A stretch of 64,000 nt of DNA from Competibacter_A sp037045685 (GTDB lineage: Bacteria > Pseudomonadota > Gammaproteobacteria > Competibacterales > Competibacteraceae). The DNA lies in contig JBAOII010000023.1 of NCBI GenBank assembly GCA_037045685.1, positions 248,001-312,000 of the forward strand, given 5' to 3'. Positions 37,912 to 45,639 of the stretch are shown piece by piece (the first letter of the stretch is position 1; each line of letters begins with the position of its first letter). Both the position numbers and the translations under genes were made by a program. The notes under the pieces are model-generated. The model did no database searches. It was not told the DNA's origin and was given only the letters and a program-made list of their open reading frames with translations.

Positions 37912-40719
37912 ATGTATACCGCCTACTTCGGTTTTAACAGTAAACCCTTCAAACCGAAGGACTCGAAGGACTATTACCGGAACACCAATTTCGATGCCGC
38001 GTGCGCCGACATCCTGGACGGCATCCGGGAGCGGCGCGGGTTCATCCTGCTGACCGGTGAAGCCGGGGTCGGCAAGACCCTGGTGTTGCGGCGCTGCATC
38101 GCGGAGGCGGACGACATCAAGTTCGTCCGGCTGGTCAACGCCAATCTCGATTTTCCCGACATCCTCAATTACCTCTGCTCCAGCCTGGAGTTGCCGGTCG
38201 ATGGCTTGGACGCCGAGCAGCGGAAACGGCTGTTGCTGGATGCGCTCGTGGCCCAGGCTCGCCGGAATCGGGCCACCGCTTTGCTGGTTGACGACGCCCA
38301 GCATTTGCCCGACGACGTGCTGCTCCAGTTGCGGGAATTCGTGGAAACCCCGGCCATTCCCGGCCAGCGCCTGCAAGTCGTGCTGGTGGGGCTGCCGGAA
38401 ATCGCCAGCAAAATCGGCCGGCCGGAATTACGCGCCTTGCGGGACAGCGTTCGGGTTCGTTGCCGGCTCGAACCGCTGAGCGAACTCGAAACCGGGCTGT
38501 TCATCGACCACCAGCTCAAGGTCGCCGGCCACGCGGGCGGGCTGCTGTCGCCCGCCGCCGTCGAGCGGATCGGGCTTTACTGCAAGGGCGTGCCCCGCGC
38601 CATCGCCATCCTGTGCGACACGGTGCTGCTGTTCGCCAGCCTGCAATCGGAGCACGACATCACCCCGGAGCTGGTGGACGAGGCCGCCCAGAGCTGCTTT
38701 CTCGGCGAGCAGTCCAGGCTGGTCGTCAACGCGCCCGCCAGCGGGCCGGCCATCCCTCCCCTCGAAGCCTTGCCGGTCGCCGACGGCACCGAGTTCGATC
38801 TGGATCTGTCGGAATTCGATTTCTCGTTCGATTTCGACGAAAAAACCATGCGGGCCAAATCGTCCAAGGGCGAGACGCCGGTGGTCGAATCCACCTTCCG
38901 CTCCGGCAGGAACCCCGAGTTCTCGCCGGTCGCCGAGCCGGCATCCCGGCTGGGGTCGGCCGATTGGGCGCTGCCGGCCGACCCGTTCGAGGCGGAGGAG
39001 GTCGGGCAGGCGACCGAACTGGTGGACACGGTCGCCCTGAGTTCCCGGGATAAGCCCACCCTGGTGACCCCGCTGCCTTCCTCGACGCCGTTGGGGGCAT
39101 TCACCCAGTTGCTGGACGAACTGCCCGACAAGCTGGGCCGCAACGACGCGCGGGATCGGGAGGCGCTGGCCTATTTTCGCGAGCGGTATTTGCGGCTGGC
39201 GCGAGGCGGGGAGCCGGGGCGGGCGCGGGAGTTCGAGCAGCGGATCGCGCGGCTGGCGGAAACCCGGCAACCCCTGTACGTGGCGCTGGCGACCGCCGTC
39301 AAGCCGGCGGCGGGACAGGACGGCGTGCTGTGCGCGCTGCTGATCAATCCGACCTGGTGGCTGTATCGGGAAATTCGGTTGCGGCTGCGCGGCGCCGGTT
39401 TGATGTTCGCCAACGACGGGCGAATTCCGCCGCTGCGGCTGCTGGACGGCCGGGCGGCCCAGGTCGCGTTCCTGAGCTATCGCTATCCCCCAGCCGATTT
39501 CGGGCAGTCCACGCTGTGGCTGGAACTCGATCTTTGCGACCATCGCGGAGAATGGAACGCTTACGACAACCGGCTCCAGGTCCGGCTCGATTTTCCCGGC
39601 GGGCCGGCGGGCCGGGGGGGTGGCGCGGACGCCGCCGGACCGAGCGAGCGATTCTGGCCGGAACCGTTGACCGCCGGCCCCTCGTCCCGATCCTGGCTGC
39701 GGGCGGACTCGGCCCCTCTCGGCAACGTCGCGGACCCTGGCGGCGCCGATGGCGGCGACCTGGTTTGCACCTATCCGCTGGAGCTGGAGGCCGACCCGGC
39801 GCGCACCAACAGCTTGCGCTCGGCGACCGAGCATGCCCTCGGCCGGGGCACGCCCCTGACGCGGGCCTTGCTCTTGGCCGCGGACCCGTCCCAGGCGCCG
39901 GGGCGGATCGAGCTGGTGTCGCGGCCCTTCATGATCTTCGGCCGTCACAGCTCGACCGCCGGCACCGGCTTCGGGGATTTCAGCCTGGGCTTCGTGCCGA
40001 AATACACCCGGATTTCCCGCTTGCACTGCGTGGTCTGCGCTTTGGGCGATCAGTTGGCGCTCATGCCGGCCAGCGACCTCGGGCACACCTATACCGGGCG
40101 GAACGGCCAGCGGCTGGCGCGAGGCGGCTGGGAAATGCTGGAATCGGGCGATACCTTGGAAATCTGCGACTTGTACCGGCTCAAGCTGGTTTTGGCCTGG
40201 GACCGCAAATGGGAGCCGGCCGCCACGAGCTGGGACCCCCGCAAACCCCGGGAGAAGTTCGGCCATTATTTGCTCGACTTGGTCGAAGTGCTCCGCCAGC
40301 GGGACAAGCAAGCGGGAGCCGACGAGTTGCGCAAGGCCCTGCGCACCCGCTACCTCAACCTGCTGCGAGTCCAGGATCGGGTCGCGCAATTGAACGGGGT
40401 CGGCAATCCGGGCTCGCTGCTGTACGCCCGGTTCGAGCGCGAGGATGCCGCTCGCCGGCAGGTCCTCCATTTTTACGTGCCCAAGTGGGTGTCGCTGGGC
40501 AGTTCTCCCCAAGCCGGTTTGCGCATCGAGGCCGAGGGCGTGGAACCTCACCACGCCGAACTGCTGTTCAGGGACGGCATGTACTGGATCCAGAACTTGG
40601 CCGGTCCGGGTTCGGTGCGGGTCGGCCATCACGATCTGGCGACCAACGAGGTGATCGCCCTGGAAACGGGCGACGCGCTGATGATCGGCGCGGCGCAATT
40701 CACCTTTGAAGCCTATTGA
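37912..40719 (+). CDS. ExeA/GspA-like AAA+ ATPase fused to two FHA-like domains
   Basis: The 935-residue protein begins MYTAYFGFNSKPF, the hallmark of ExeA/GspA ATPases. Walker A GEAGVGKT (near residue 49), Walker B LLVDDAQHLP (near 125) and an AAA lid follow. After an acidic linker (residues about 285-400) comes a beta-rich region. Two FHA-like segments end the protein: about 660-765 (FMIFGRHSS, then ISRLHCVVCALG) and about 852-935 (WVSLGSSPQAGLRIE, then PHHAELLFRDGMYWIQNL). ExeA normally ends in a peptidoglycan-binding part; here phosphothreonine-reading modules replace it. AGGAGAGAGG precedes the ATG. It may link a Ser/Thr kinase signal to an envelope process (inference). Confidence 0.82.
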   Translation: MYTAYFGFNSKPFKPKDSKDYYRNTNFDAACADILDGIRERRGFILLTGEAGVGKTLVLRRCIAEADDIKFVRLVNANLDFPDILNYLCSSLELPVDGLDAEQRKRLLLDALVAQARRNRATALLVDDAQHLPDDVLLQLREFVETPAIPGQRLQVVLVGLPEIASKIGRPELRALRDSVRVRCRLEPLSELETGLFIDHQLKVAGHAGGLLSPAAVERIGLYCKGVPRAIAILCDTVLLFASLQSEHDITPELVDEAAQSCFLGEQSRLVVNAPASGPAIPPLEALPVADGTEFDLDLSEFDFSFDFDEKTMRAKSSKGETPVVESTFRSGRNPEFSPVAEPASRLGSADWALPADPFEAEEVGQATELVDTVALSSRDKPTLVTPLPSSTPLGAFTQLLDELPDKLGRNDARDREALAYFRERYLRLARGGEPGRAREFEQRIARLAETRQPLYVALATAVKPAAGQDGVLCALLINPTWWLYREIRLRLRGAGLMFANDGRIPPLRLLDGRAAQVAFLSYRYPPADFGQSTLWLELDLCDHRGEWNAYDNRLQVRLDFPGGPAGRGGGADAAGPSERFWPEPLTAGPSSRSWLRADSAPLGNVADPGGADGGDLVCTYPLELEADPARTNSLRSATEHALGRGTPLTRALLLAADPSQAPGRIELVSRPFMIFGRHSSTAGTGFGDFSLGFVPKYTRISRLHCVVCALGDQLALMPASDLGHTYTGRNGQRLARGGWEMLESGDTLEICDLYRLKLVLAWDRKWEPAATSWDPRKPREKFGHYLLDLVEVLRQRDKQAGADELRKALRTRYLNLLRVQDRVAQLNGVGNPGSLLYARFEREDAARRQVLHFYVPKWVSLGSSPQAGLRIEAEGVEPHHAELLFRDGMYWIQNLAGPGSVRVGHHDLATNEVIALETGDALMIGAAQFTFEAY

Positions 40720-40720
40720 T

Positions 40721-42067
40721 TCAAAGCCGGCCGCCGGGCGGGTGGGGTAAGCGCAGTTCGGCGAGGAGGCCGCCCAGGGTTTCCGAGCGGTCCAGCCGCA
40801 ACGCGCCGCCGTACTGCGCGACGATGTCGCCGACGATGGCCAGACCCAAGCCGTGCCCGGCGCGGGATTCGTCGATGCGGGTTCCGCGCTGCCGCAATAG
40901 CTCCAACCGATCCGGCGGGCAACCCGGTCCGTCGTCCTCCACTCGCAGCCACGATCCGTCGGCGTCCGTGCCGGCGGTCAACCGCACCACCCGTCTCGCC
41001 CACTTGCAGCCGTTGTCGAGCAGGTTGCCCAGCAATTCCAGCAAATCGTCCCGGTCGCCGGGAAACGCGCTGTCCGGCGGGATGCGCAGCTCGAAATGCA
41101 GCGCGCGATCGCGATGGATGCGGCGCAGGGTTTCGATCAGATCGCCGATCTCCCCGGCCAACAGCACCCGCTGGCCGGGGATGCCGCCGCCGGCGATGCG
41201 GGCCCGTTTCAGTTCCCGCTCGGTCAGCGCGCCGATGTGCTGGAGCTGCTGGCGCAAATCCCGCCACCAGCCTTTGGCATCTCCGGCGGGCGGCGGCCTG
41301 TCGGTCAGTTGGATCAAGGCGGTCAGCGGCATTTTCAAGGCGTGAGCCAGGTTGCCGAGCGCGTGACGGGCTCGCCGCTGGCGCTGGTCCACCAGTTCGA
41401 GCAGCCGGTTCAGTTCCGCGACCAGCGGGCGCACCTCGTCTGGCGCATGAATCGATAGCTGGGCAATTTCGCCGCGCGCCAGTTTCGGCAGCTCGCGGCG
41501 CACCTCCTCCAACGGTGCCAGACCGCGCCGCACGATCGCGCGTTGCAGCAGCAGCAGCGCCGCCAGCACCGCGCAGGCGATCAGGCTGATTTTCAGCAGC
41601 AGGCGCCGTAGCCCGACATCCACCGGCGCGAAGTCCTCGGTGACGAGGATCGAGACCGGCTGGTTTTGGACGCGAAACGCGCGCCCGACCGCCAGCAACC
41701 GCTGCTCTTGGGGACCGGCCAGGAAGGTCCGGGTGGGGCGGTCGGCGGCGAGCGGCGGCAGGGTCAAGTCGGTGTCCCAAAGCGAGCGGGAGCAGATTTC
41801 GCTGCGGGGCGTCTCGATCTGGTAATAGCGCCCGGAATAGGGTTGGTGGAAGGCGGCGCCGATCCGGTCGGCGGCCAGTTGCGGCTGGCCGCTCGCGTCG
41901 AACGTCAGCGCGGCCAGCACCGTTCCCAGGTCCTGCTCCAGGCGAGCGGCGACGAAATCCTCGGCCAGCCGCCGCAGCGAGTAGCCGCCGATCGCGACCG
42001 CCAGCGCGACCAGCGCGACCAGCGCGAGGATCAGACCGGTCGATAGCCGGGTTTGCAGCGATGTCAT
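40721..42067 (-). CDS. Sensor histidine kinase, PhoQ/QseC-type
   Basis: The 448-residue membrane kinase has two transmembrane helices (about 9-29 and 159-180) flanking an approximately 130-residue periplasmic sensor, a HAMP-like segment, and HisKA with His242 in GNLAHALKMPLTALI. The HATPase domain has LLGNLLDNGCKWAR, VEDDGPGCP and GHGLGLAIVGDIV. The His-Ala-Leu-Lys-Met/Thr-Pro H-box is that of the PhoQ branch. Its start overlaps the response regulator stop by 4 bases. Its likely input relates to the PepSY and cytochrome b proteins encoded just upstream in the same direction. Confidence 0.93.
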   Translation of the reverse strand: MTSLQTRLSTGLILALVALVALAVAIGGYSLRRLAEDFVAARLEQDLGTVLAALTFDASGQPQLAADRIGAAFHQPYSGRYYQIETPRSEICSRSLWDTDLTLPPLAADRPTRTFLAGPQEQRLLAVGRAFRVQNQPVSILVTEDFAPVDVGLRRLLLKISLIACAVLAALLLLQRAIVRRGLAPLEEVRRELPKLARGEIAQLSIHAPDEVRPLVAELNRLLELVDQRQRRARHALGNLAHALKMPLTALIQLTDRPPPAGDAKGWWRDLRQQLQHIGALTERELKRARIAGGGIPGQRVLLAGEIGDLIETLRRIHRDRALHFELRIPPDSAFPGDRDDLLELLGNLLDNGCKWARRVVRLTAGTDADGSWLRVEDDGPGCPPDRLELLRQRGTRIDESRAGHGLGLAIVGDIVAQYGGALRLDRSETLGGLLAELRLPHPPGGRL

Positions 42068-42735
42068 CCGTCTTCGATACCGAACACGTAGCCTTGACCG
42101 CGCCGGGTGGCGATCAGGTCGCGACCGAATTTGCGGCGCAGCCGGTTGATGTAAACCTCCAGGACGTTGCTGTCGCGCTCGCTGTCGAAATCGTAGACGT
42201 GTTCGGCCAGCCGGGTTTTGGACAGCACCCGGCCGGGGTGCAGCATGAAGTAGCGCAGGAGACGGAATTCGGTGCCGGTCAGTTCGAAGGTCGCGCCGGT
42301 GCGGATGACGGATACCGTTTGGGCGTCTTCGTTCAATTCCAGACCGGCGACCCGGAGCGGGCCGTGCGGGCGGGCGTTGCTCCGGCGCAGCAGGGCGTGG
42401 AGCCGGGCGATCAGTTCGGCGGTGTGGAACGGTTTGCCGAGATAGTCGTCGGCGCCGGCCTTGAAACCGTCCACTTTTTCGTGCCAGGCATCGCGGGCGG
42501 TCAGGATCAGCACCGGCACCGGGTTGCCGGCCGCGCGCCAGCGGCCCAGCACCTCCAAGCCGGGGCGGCCGGGCAGCCCGAGATCCAGCACCGCGACATC
42601 GTAAGGTTCCGACGCGCCCATGAACTCGGCGTCCACGCCGTCGGCGACCACGTCCACGGCGAACCCGGCCTGCACCAGCTCGATCCGCAGGCGGTCGCTG
42701 AGCAGCGTGTCATCCTCCACCAGCAACAAACGCAT
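42064..42735 (-). CDS. OmpR/PhoP-family response regulator
   Basis: The 223-residue protein has a receiver domain with phosphoacceptor Asp51 (VAVLDLGLPG), acidic pair in LLVEDD, Thr in LILTARD and Lys in YLGKPF. A winged-helix DNA-binding domain follows (ELTGTEFRLLRYFMLHPGRV, then NVLEVYINRLRRKFG and RRGQGYVFG). ATG 42735 was chosen because MRLLLVEDD is the family start; an in-frame ATG 36 bases upstream would add 12 atypical residues. It forms a coupled pair with the kinase. Confidence 0.95.
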   Translation of the reverse strand: MRLLLVEDDTLLSDRLRIELVQAGFAVDVVADGVDAEFMGASEPYDVAVLDLGLPGRPGLEVLGRWRAAGNPVPVLILTARDAWHEKVDGFKAGADDYLGKPFHTAELIARLHALLRRSNARPHGPLRVAGLELNEDAQTVSVIRTGATFELTGTEFRLLRYFMLHPGRVLSKTRLAEHVYDFDSERDSNVLEVYINRLRRKFGRDLIATRRGQGYVFGIEDG

Positions 42736-42737
42736 CG

Positions 42738-43061
42738 CTACTCTCGTTCCTCGTGTTTTTCGAGGTGCCACAGCTCGCCGCTGAGGGCGTCGTACTCGAA
42801 CTCGCGCACCGTGCCGTCGTCTCCCAATATCTTCAGATCGTAAATGTAGCGGCCCCGCTCGAATTCCAGTTCCGCTTCCAACAACTGGCCACCGGGATAT
42901 TGGCGGCGGTGTTTGGCGATGATCGCTTCCAGCGACAAAATTTGGCCGGCGCGGCGCAATTGACGGATTTCATCGTGGTCGCGCCCGGCCTTGGCGGGAT
43001 CTGTCAGGGGCAGTCCCGCCAGCAGCGAGAAAACCAGAACCGGAATTCGATGGCCGTGCAT
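42738..43061 (-). CDS. Periplasmic PepSY-domain protein
   Basis: This 107-residue protein has a signal peptide (MHGHRIPVLVFSLLAGLPLT, cleaved near AKA) and one PepSY domain (LSLEAIIAKHRRQYPGGQLLEAELEFERGRYIY in pattern, ending with LSGELWHLEKHE). PepSY proteins are implicated in protease inhibition and in redox- or metal-linked sensing. It ends 2 bases before the response regulator start, so it is in the same operon and may modulate the kinase. Confidence 0.87.
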   Translation of the reverse strand: MHGHRIPVLVFSLLAGLPLTDPAKAGRDHDEIRQLRRAGQILSLEAIIAKHRRQYPGGQLLEAELEFERGRYIYDLKILGDDGTVREFEYDALSGELWHLEKHEERE

Positions 43062-43139
43062 GGCGCTATCCGCGAGGAAAATTCCGCCTCCGCGAGCGGG
43101 TGAAAAGGAATGCGGGGTCGGAGTCAGGTCGGGGCGGGT

Positions 43140-43751
43140 TCAGGCGCGCTTGCGCCCGGTGATCATGGCGCGAGCCAGGTTCTCGCGGTGCAGCAGGCTT
43201 TCCCAGACCACGCCGATCAGATGTCCGGCCACCAGCAGCAGGGTGAAATTGGCGAAGAACTCGTGCGTTTCCTCGATGGCGTCAACGGTGGAATCGCCGA
43301 TGTCCGCCAGCCAGCCGGCGAGGGGACCCAAGCCTTTGTCGGCGCCGTACAGCGCCAGACCGGCGACGACCGTGACGGTCAAGCTCGACAGCAAAATGAC
43401 GATCATCGCGCCGCCGGCGGGATTATGCCCCAGATGGCGCGGCGCGCGCAGCGTCAGCACCTCCTTGACGTAAGCGAACACGACGCCCGGCCCGCGCACG
43501 AAATCCCCGAATCGGGCGTGGCGCGGACCCGCGAAACCCCAGATCAGGCGGAACAGCAACAGGCCGGCGATGGTGTAGCCGGCCCAGACGTGGACGATTT
43601 GCAGCCACTCGCCGTCCATCCGGTCCTGCAGCGCCTCGAACGGCTCGCCCTGCGTGAAATAAGCGGCGCAGAACGCCGCCACCAGCGTCCAGTGGAACAG
43701 GCGGACCAGCGGGTCCCAGACGGTCACTTCGGCGGTATTGGGAGCATTCAT
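43140..43751 (-). CDS. Cytochrome b/b561-type membrane protein
   Basis: The 203-residue protein has four transmembrane helices and conserved heme-ligand histidines in VRLFHWTLVAAF (helix 1), IVHVWAGYTIAGLLLFRLIWGF (helix 2) and VAGHLIGVVWESLLHREN (helix 4). The sequence VWDPLVRLFHW is typical of b-type cytochromes of the Ni-Fe hydrogenase/cytochrome b561 family. It would pass electrons between the quinone pool and a periplasmic partner. No hydrogenase genes are nearby; its neighbours are PepSY genes and the two-component pair. Confidence 0.9.
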   Translation of the reverse strand: MNAPNTAEVTVWDPLVRLFHWTLVAAFCAAYFTQGEPFEALQDRMDGEWLQIVHVWAGYTIAGLLLFRLIWGFAGPRHARFGDFVRGPGVVFAYVKEVLTLRAPRHLGHNPAGGAMIVILLSSLTVTVVAGLALYGADKGLGPLAGWLADIGDSTVDAIEETHEFFANFTLLLVAGHLIGVVWESLLHRENLARAMITGRKRA

Positions 43752-43820
43752 GTGGAGGGTCGTCGGTTTGGGGCCTCCCCACCGGTGACGGGGAGGCGGG
43801 TCGATGGCTCGGGTCGAGCG

Positions 43821-44136
43821 TTACTTGCTTTCCTCGGCGACCAGTTCGCCGGTCTTGATCTCGTAATACACCTCCCACTTTTTGCCGTCGGCGCCGTCGA
43901 TTTTCACCTCCCAGGTCTTTTTGCCCTTTTTGGTGTCTTCGTAAGCCTTGGTGACTTTGCCGGGATGCGCTTTCAGGGCCATTTCCGTGGCCTGCTCCTT
44001 GGTGATTTCGTGCGCGGCGGTGGCGGCGGTCGGCGGCCGGCGCGGCGGTCTTGGTTTCGGCGGAGAAGGCGGTGTCGGCGAAGGTGGCGCTCATCGCCAG
44101 CAGAGCAGCGGTGAGAATAACGGTACGCTTGGTCAT
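43821..44136 (-). CDS. Secreted PepSY-domain protein, frameshifted near 44031
   Basis: ATG 44136 opens a clear signal peptide (MTKRTVILTAALLAMSATFA to FSA). After TKTAAPAA the frame turns into low-complexity Arg/His sequence. One base over it becomes HEITKEQATEMALKAHPGK, then KGKKTWEVKIDGADGKKWEV and GELVAEESK with a TAA at 43821. That is a complete PepSY domain of about 104 residues in total. Removing one extra base in the Gly/Cys-rich GCCGCCGACCGCC run repairs it. It lies 69 bases before the cytochrome b gene and belongs to the same operon. Confidence 0.8.
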
Positions 44137-44348
44137 TTGGATCACTCTTGGTCAAAGTCAAAAACAGGACGCTTCCTGACGGATTGGCTAGCCGATAGCG
44201 TAGCCACGGCGTGCGAGTCTAAGAGAAAGACCTGAAACGAACCTGAATTCGACCGGCCGGAAAATCTCGATGTTGGCAATTTGCAAATACCGCTTTAGAC
44301 TTTGCCGCTCGTTTGCGCAAACCTTACGGCTAATCGGAGTTTTATGCA

Positions 44349-44747
44349 GTGGAAATGAATAACATCGACCAAATGCTCCAGTCGTTTCGGTCCGATCTGC
44401 CCCGCGCGAGCAAGACCGCCGCCGCGATCGATCGAGGGGCCAGCCTGGAGGAAATTTCCGAACTGGCGGAAGAGGAAGGCTTGCACAAGATCGCCACGGT
44501 GCTGTTCGAAGCCGAGCAGGAAGCCTTGCGGAAAGGCCCGGAACGGGCGGAAGATGCCGCCACCGCGACGGATAAATTCGTTCGGGCGGCTCGCGAAAAC
44601 CTGCCGGACAGCAGCAAAACCGCCGCCGCCATCGATGGCGGCGCTTCCTGGGAGGAAATTTCGGAACTCGCCGAGCAGGAAGGGTTTCACCAGCTCGCCT
44701 CCACGCTGTTCGAGGCCGAACAGGAACAGTTGCGCAATCGGTCCTGA
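44349..44747 (+). CDS. Hypothetical helical protein with an internal duplication
   Basis: The 132-residue product consists of two copies of an approximately 50-residue motif. Copy 1 reads LPRASKTAAAIDRGASLEEIS, then ELAEEEGLHKIATVLFEAEQE; copy 2 reads LPDSSKTAAAIDGGASWEEIS, then ELAEQEGFHQLASTLFEAEQE. A short linker joins them. It is soluble, acidic and predicted helical, with no signal peptide. GTG 44349 is 9 bases after GGAG; ATG 44355 is an alternative. I do not recognise the family. It diverges from the PepSY/cytochrome operon, with 212 bases between the starts. Confidence 0.65.
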   Translation: MEMNNIDQMLQSFRSDLPRASKTAAAIDRGASLEEISELAEEEGLHKIATVLFEAEQEALRKGPERAEDAATATDKFVRAARENLPDSSKTAAAIDGGASWEEISELAEQEGFHQLASTLFEAEQEQLRNRS

Positions 44748-45039
44748 CCGGGTCCGCCGGACCGGCCCGCGCTCGCTGGCGCCGTCGGGTCGAGACCATG
44801 CTCCATCCTCCCGATCCCGACCGTCGCCGGCCTGACCCGGCCGAGGGCGCCGGGTCGGCGGCGTCGCTCCCGACGGTGGCATCGATAGGCCTCGCGTCGC
44901 CCTTTTGCGGTGATCCGGTTGTCGCCTGTCCTCCGCGCGCTTCCGTTTCTGTCGAAACCCGCGCCCCCGCAGCGGTCGAGTGGCGCGCTGAGGTAATGGT
45001 GAAAATGGCCGATTCACTGGCGATCAACACAGGTAGGTT
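44748..45039. other. Intergenic region without supported gene
   Basis: These 292 bases between the duplicated-motif gene and the methyltransferase are GC-rich. A short open frame exists (44798-45043) but its composition is Pro/Arg-rich and it overlaps the next start. I see no terminator hairpin or clear promoter. Confidence 0.4.
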
Positions 45040-45639
45040 ATGAAACGTTTTGTGAAGGTTTTACTGCAAGCCCCCGGCGCCGCTTCGCTGGCGCTGTTCA
45101 CCCGGGAAATCTGGGCCAATCCCCGGGCTATGGGAGCGGCTTGCCCGAGCGGACCGGCCTTGGCGGCATGCATGGCCTCGCGAGTGCCGGCGGATCGGGA
45201 GGGATTGGTGGTGGAACTGGGTGGGGGGACCGGTGCCGTGACCGCCGCGCTGCTCAAACACGGGGTGCCGCCCTGGAAGTTGGTGGTGGTGGAGCGGTCG
45301 CCGACGCTGGTCCATCATCTCCGGCAGCGATTTCCCCAACTGCGGATCATCCAGGGCGATGCCGCCCAGCTCGGCCAACTGCTGATCCACGAGAAAATCC
45401 GAAAAGTCGGAAGCATCGTTTCCAGCTTGCCGCTGCGATCCTTGCATCCCGCCACCACCCGCGCCATCGGCCACCAGATCGAAGTCCTGCTCGAACCGGG
45501 CGGCCTGCTGATTCAGTTCACCTACGACCCGCGCGGCACCCACGCCCGCTCGCTGCCCCGCTTTCGGCGGCTGTCCAGCAAGATCGTCTGGAGCAATCTG
45601 CCGCCGGCCCGGGTGGAGGTCTTCGAGCGCAAGGCGTGA
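45040..45639 (+). CDS. Class I SAM-dependent methyltransferase, PmtA/KsgA-like
   Basis: The 199-residue protein has the SAM-binding motif I VVELGGGTGAVTAALL near residue 57. It also has an acidic motif II (VVVERSPTLV), a QGDAAQL motif III and a SSLPLRSL motif IV. The start LLQAPGAASLALFTREIWANPRAMGAACPSG in pattern matches the small phospholipid N-methyltransferase (PmtA) group, which resembles rRNA dimethylases. It may methylate phosphatidylethanolamine; that substrate is inference. It is convergent with pta, whose stop abuts its own. Confidence 0.8.
   Translation: MKRFVKVLLQAPGAASLALFTREIWANPRAMGAACPSGPALAACMASRVPADREGLVVELGGGTGAVTAALLKHGVPPWKLVVVERSPTLVHHLRQRFPQLRIIQGDAAQLGQLLIHEKIRKVGSIVSSLPLRSLHPATTRAIGHQIEVLLEPGGLLIQFTYDPRGTHARSLPRFRRLSSKIVWSNLPPARVEVFERKA

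Noticed and set aside
44798..45043. 81-residue frame before the methyltransferase
   Set aside because: Pro/Arg-rich composition typical of non-coding GC-rich DNA, no recognisable motif, and it overlaps the next start codon.
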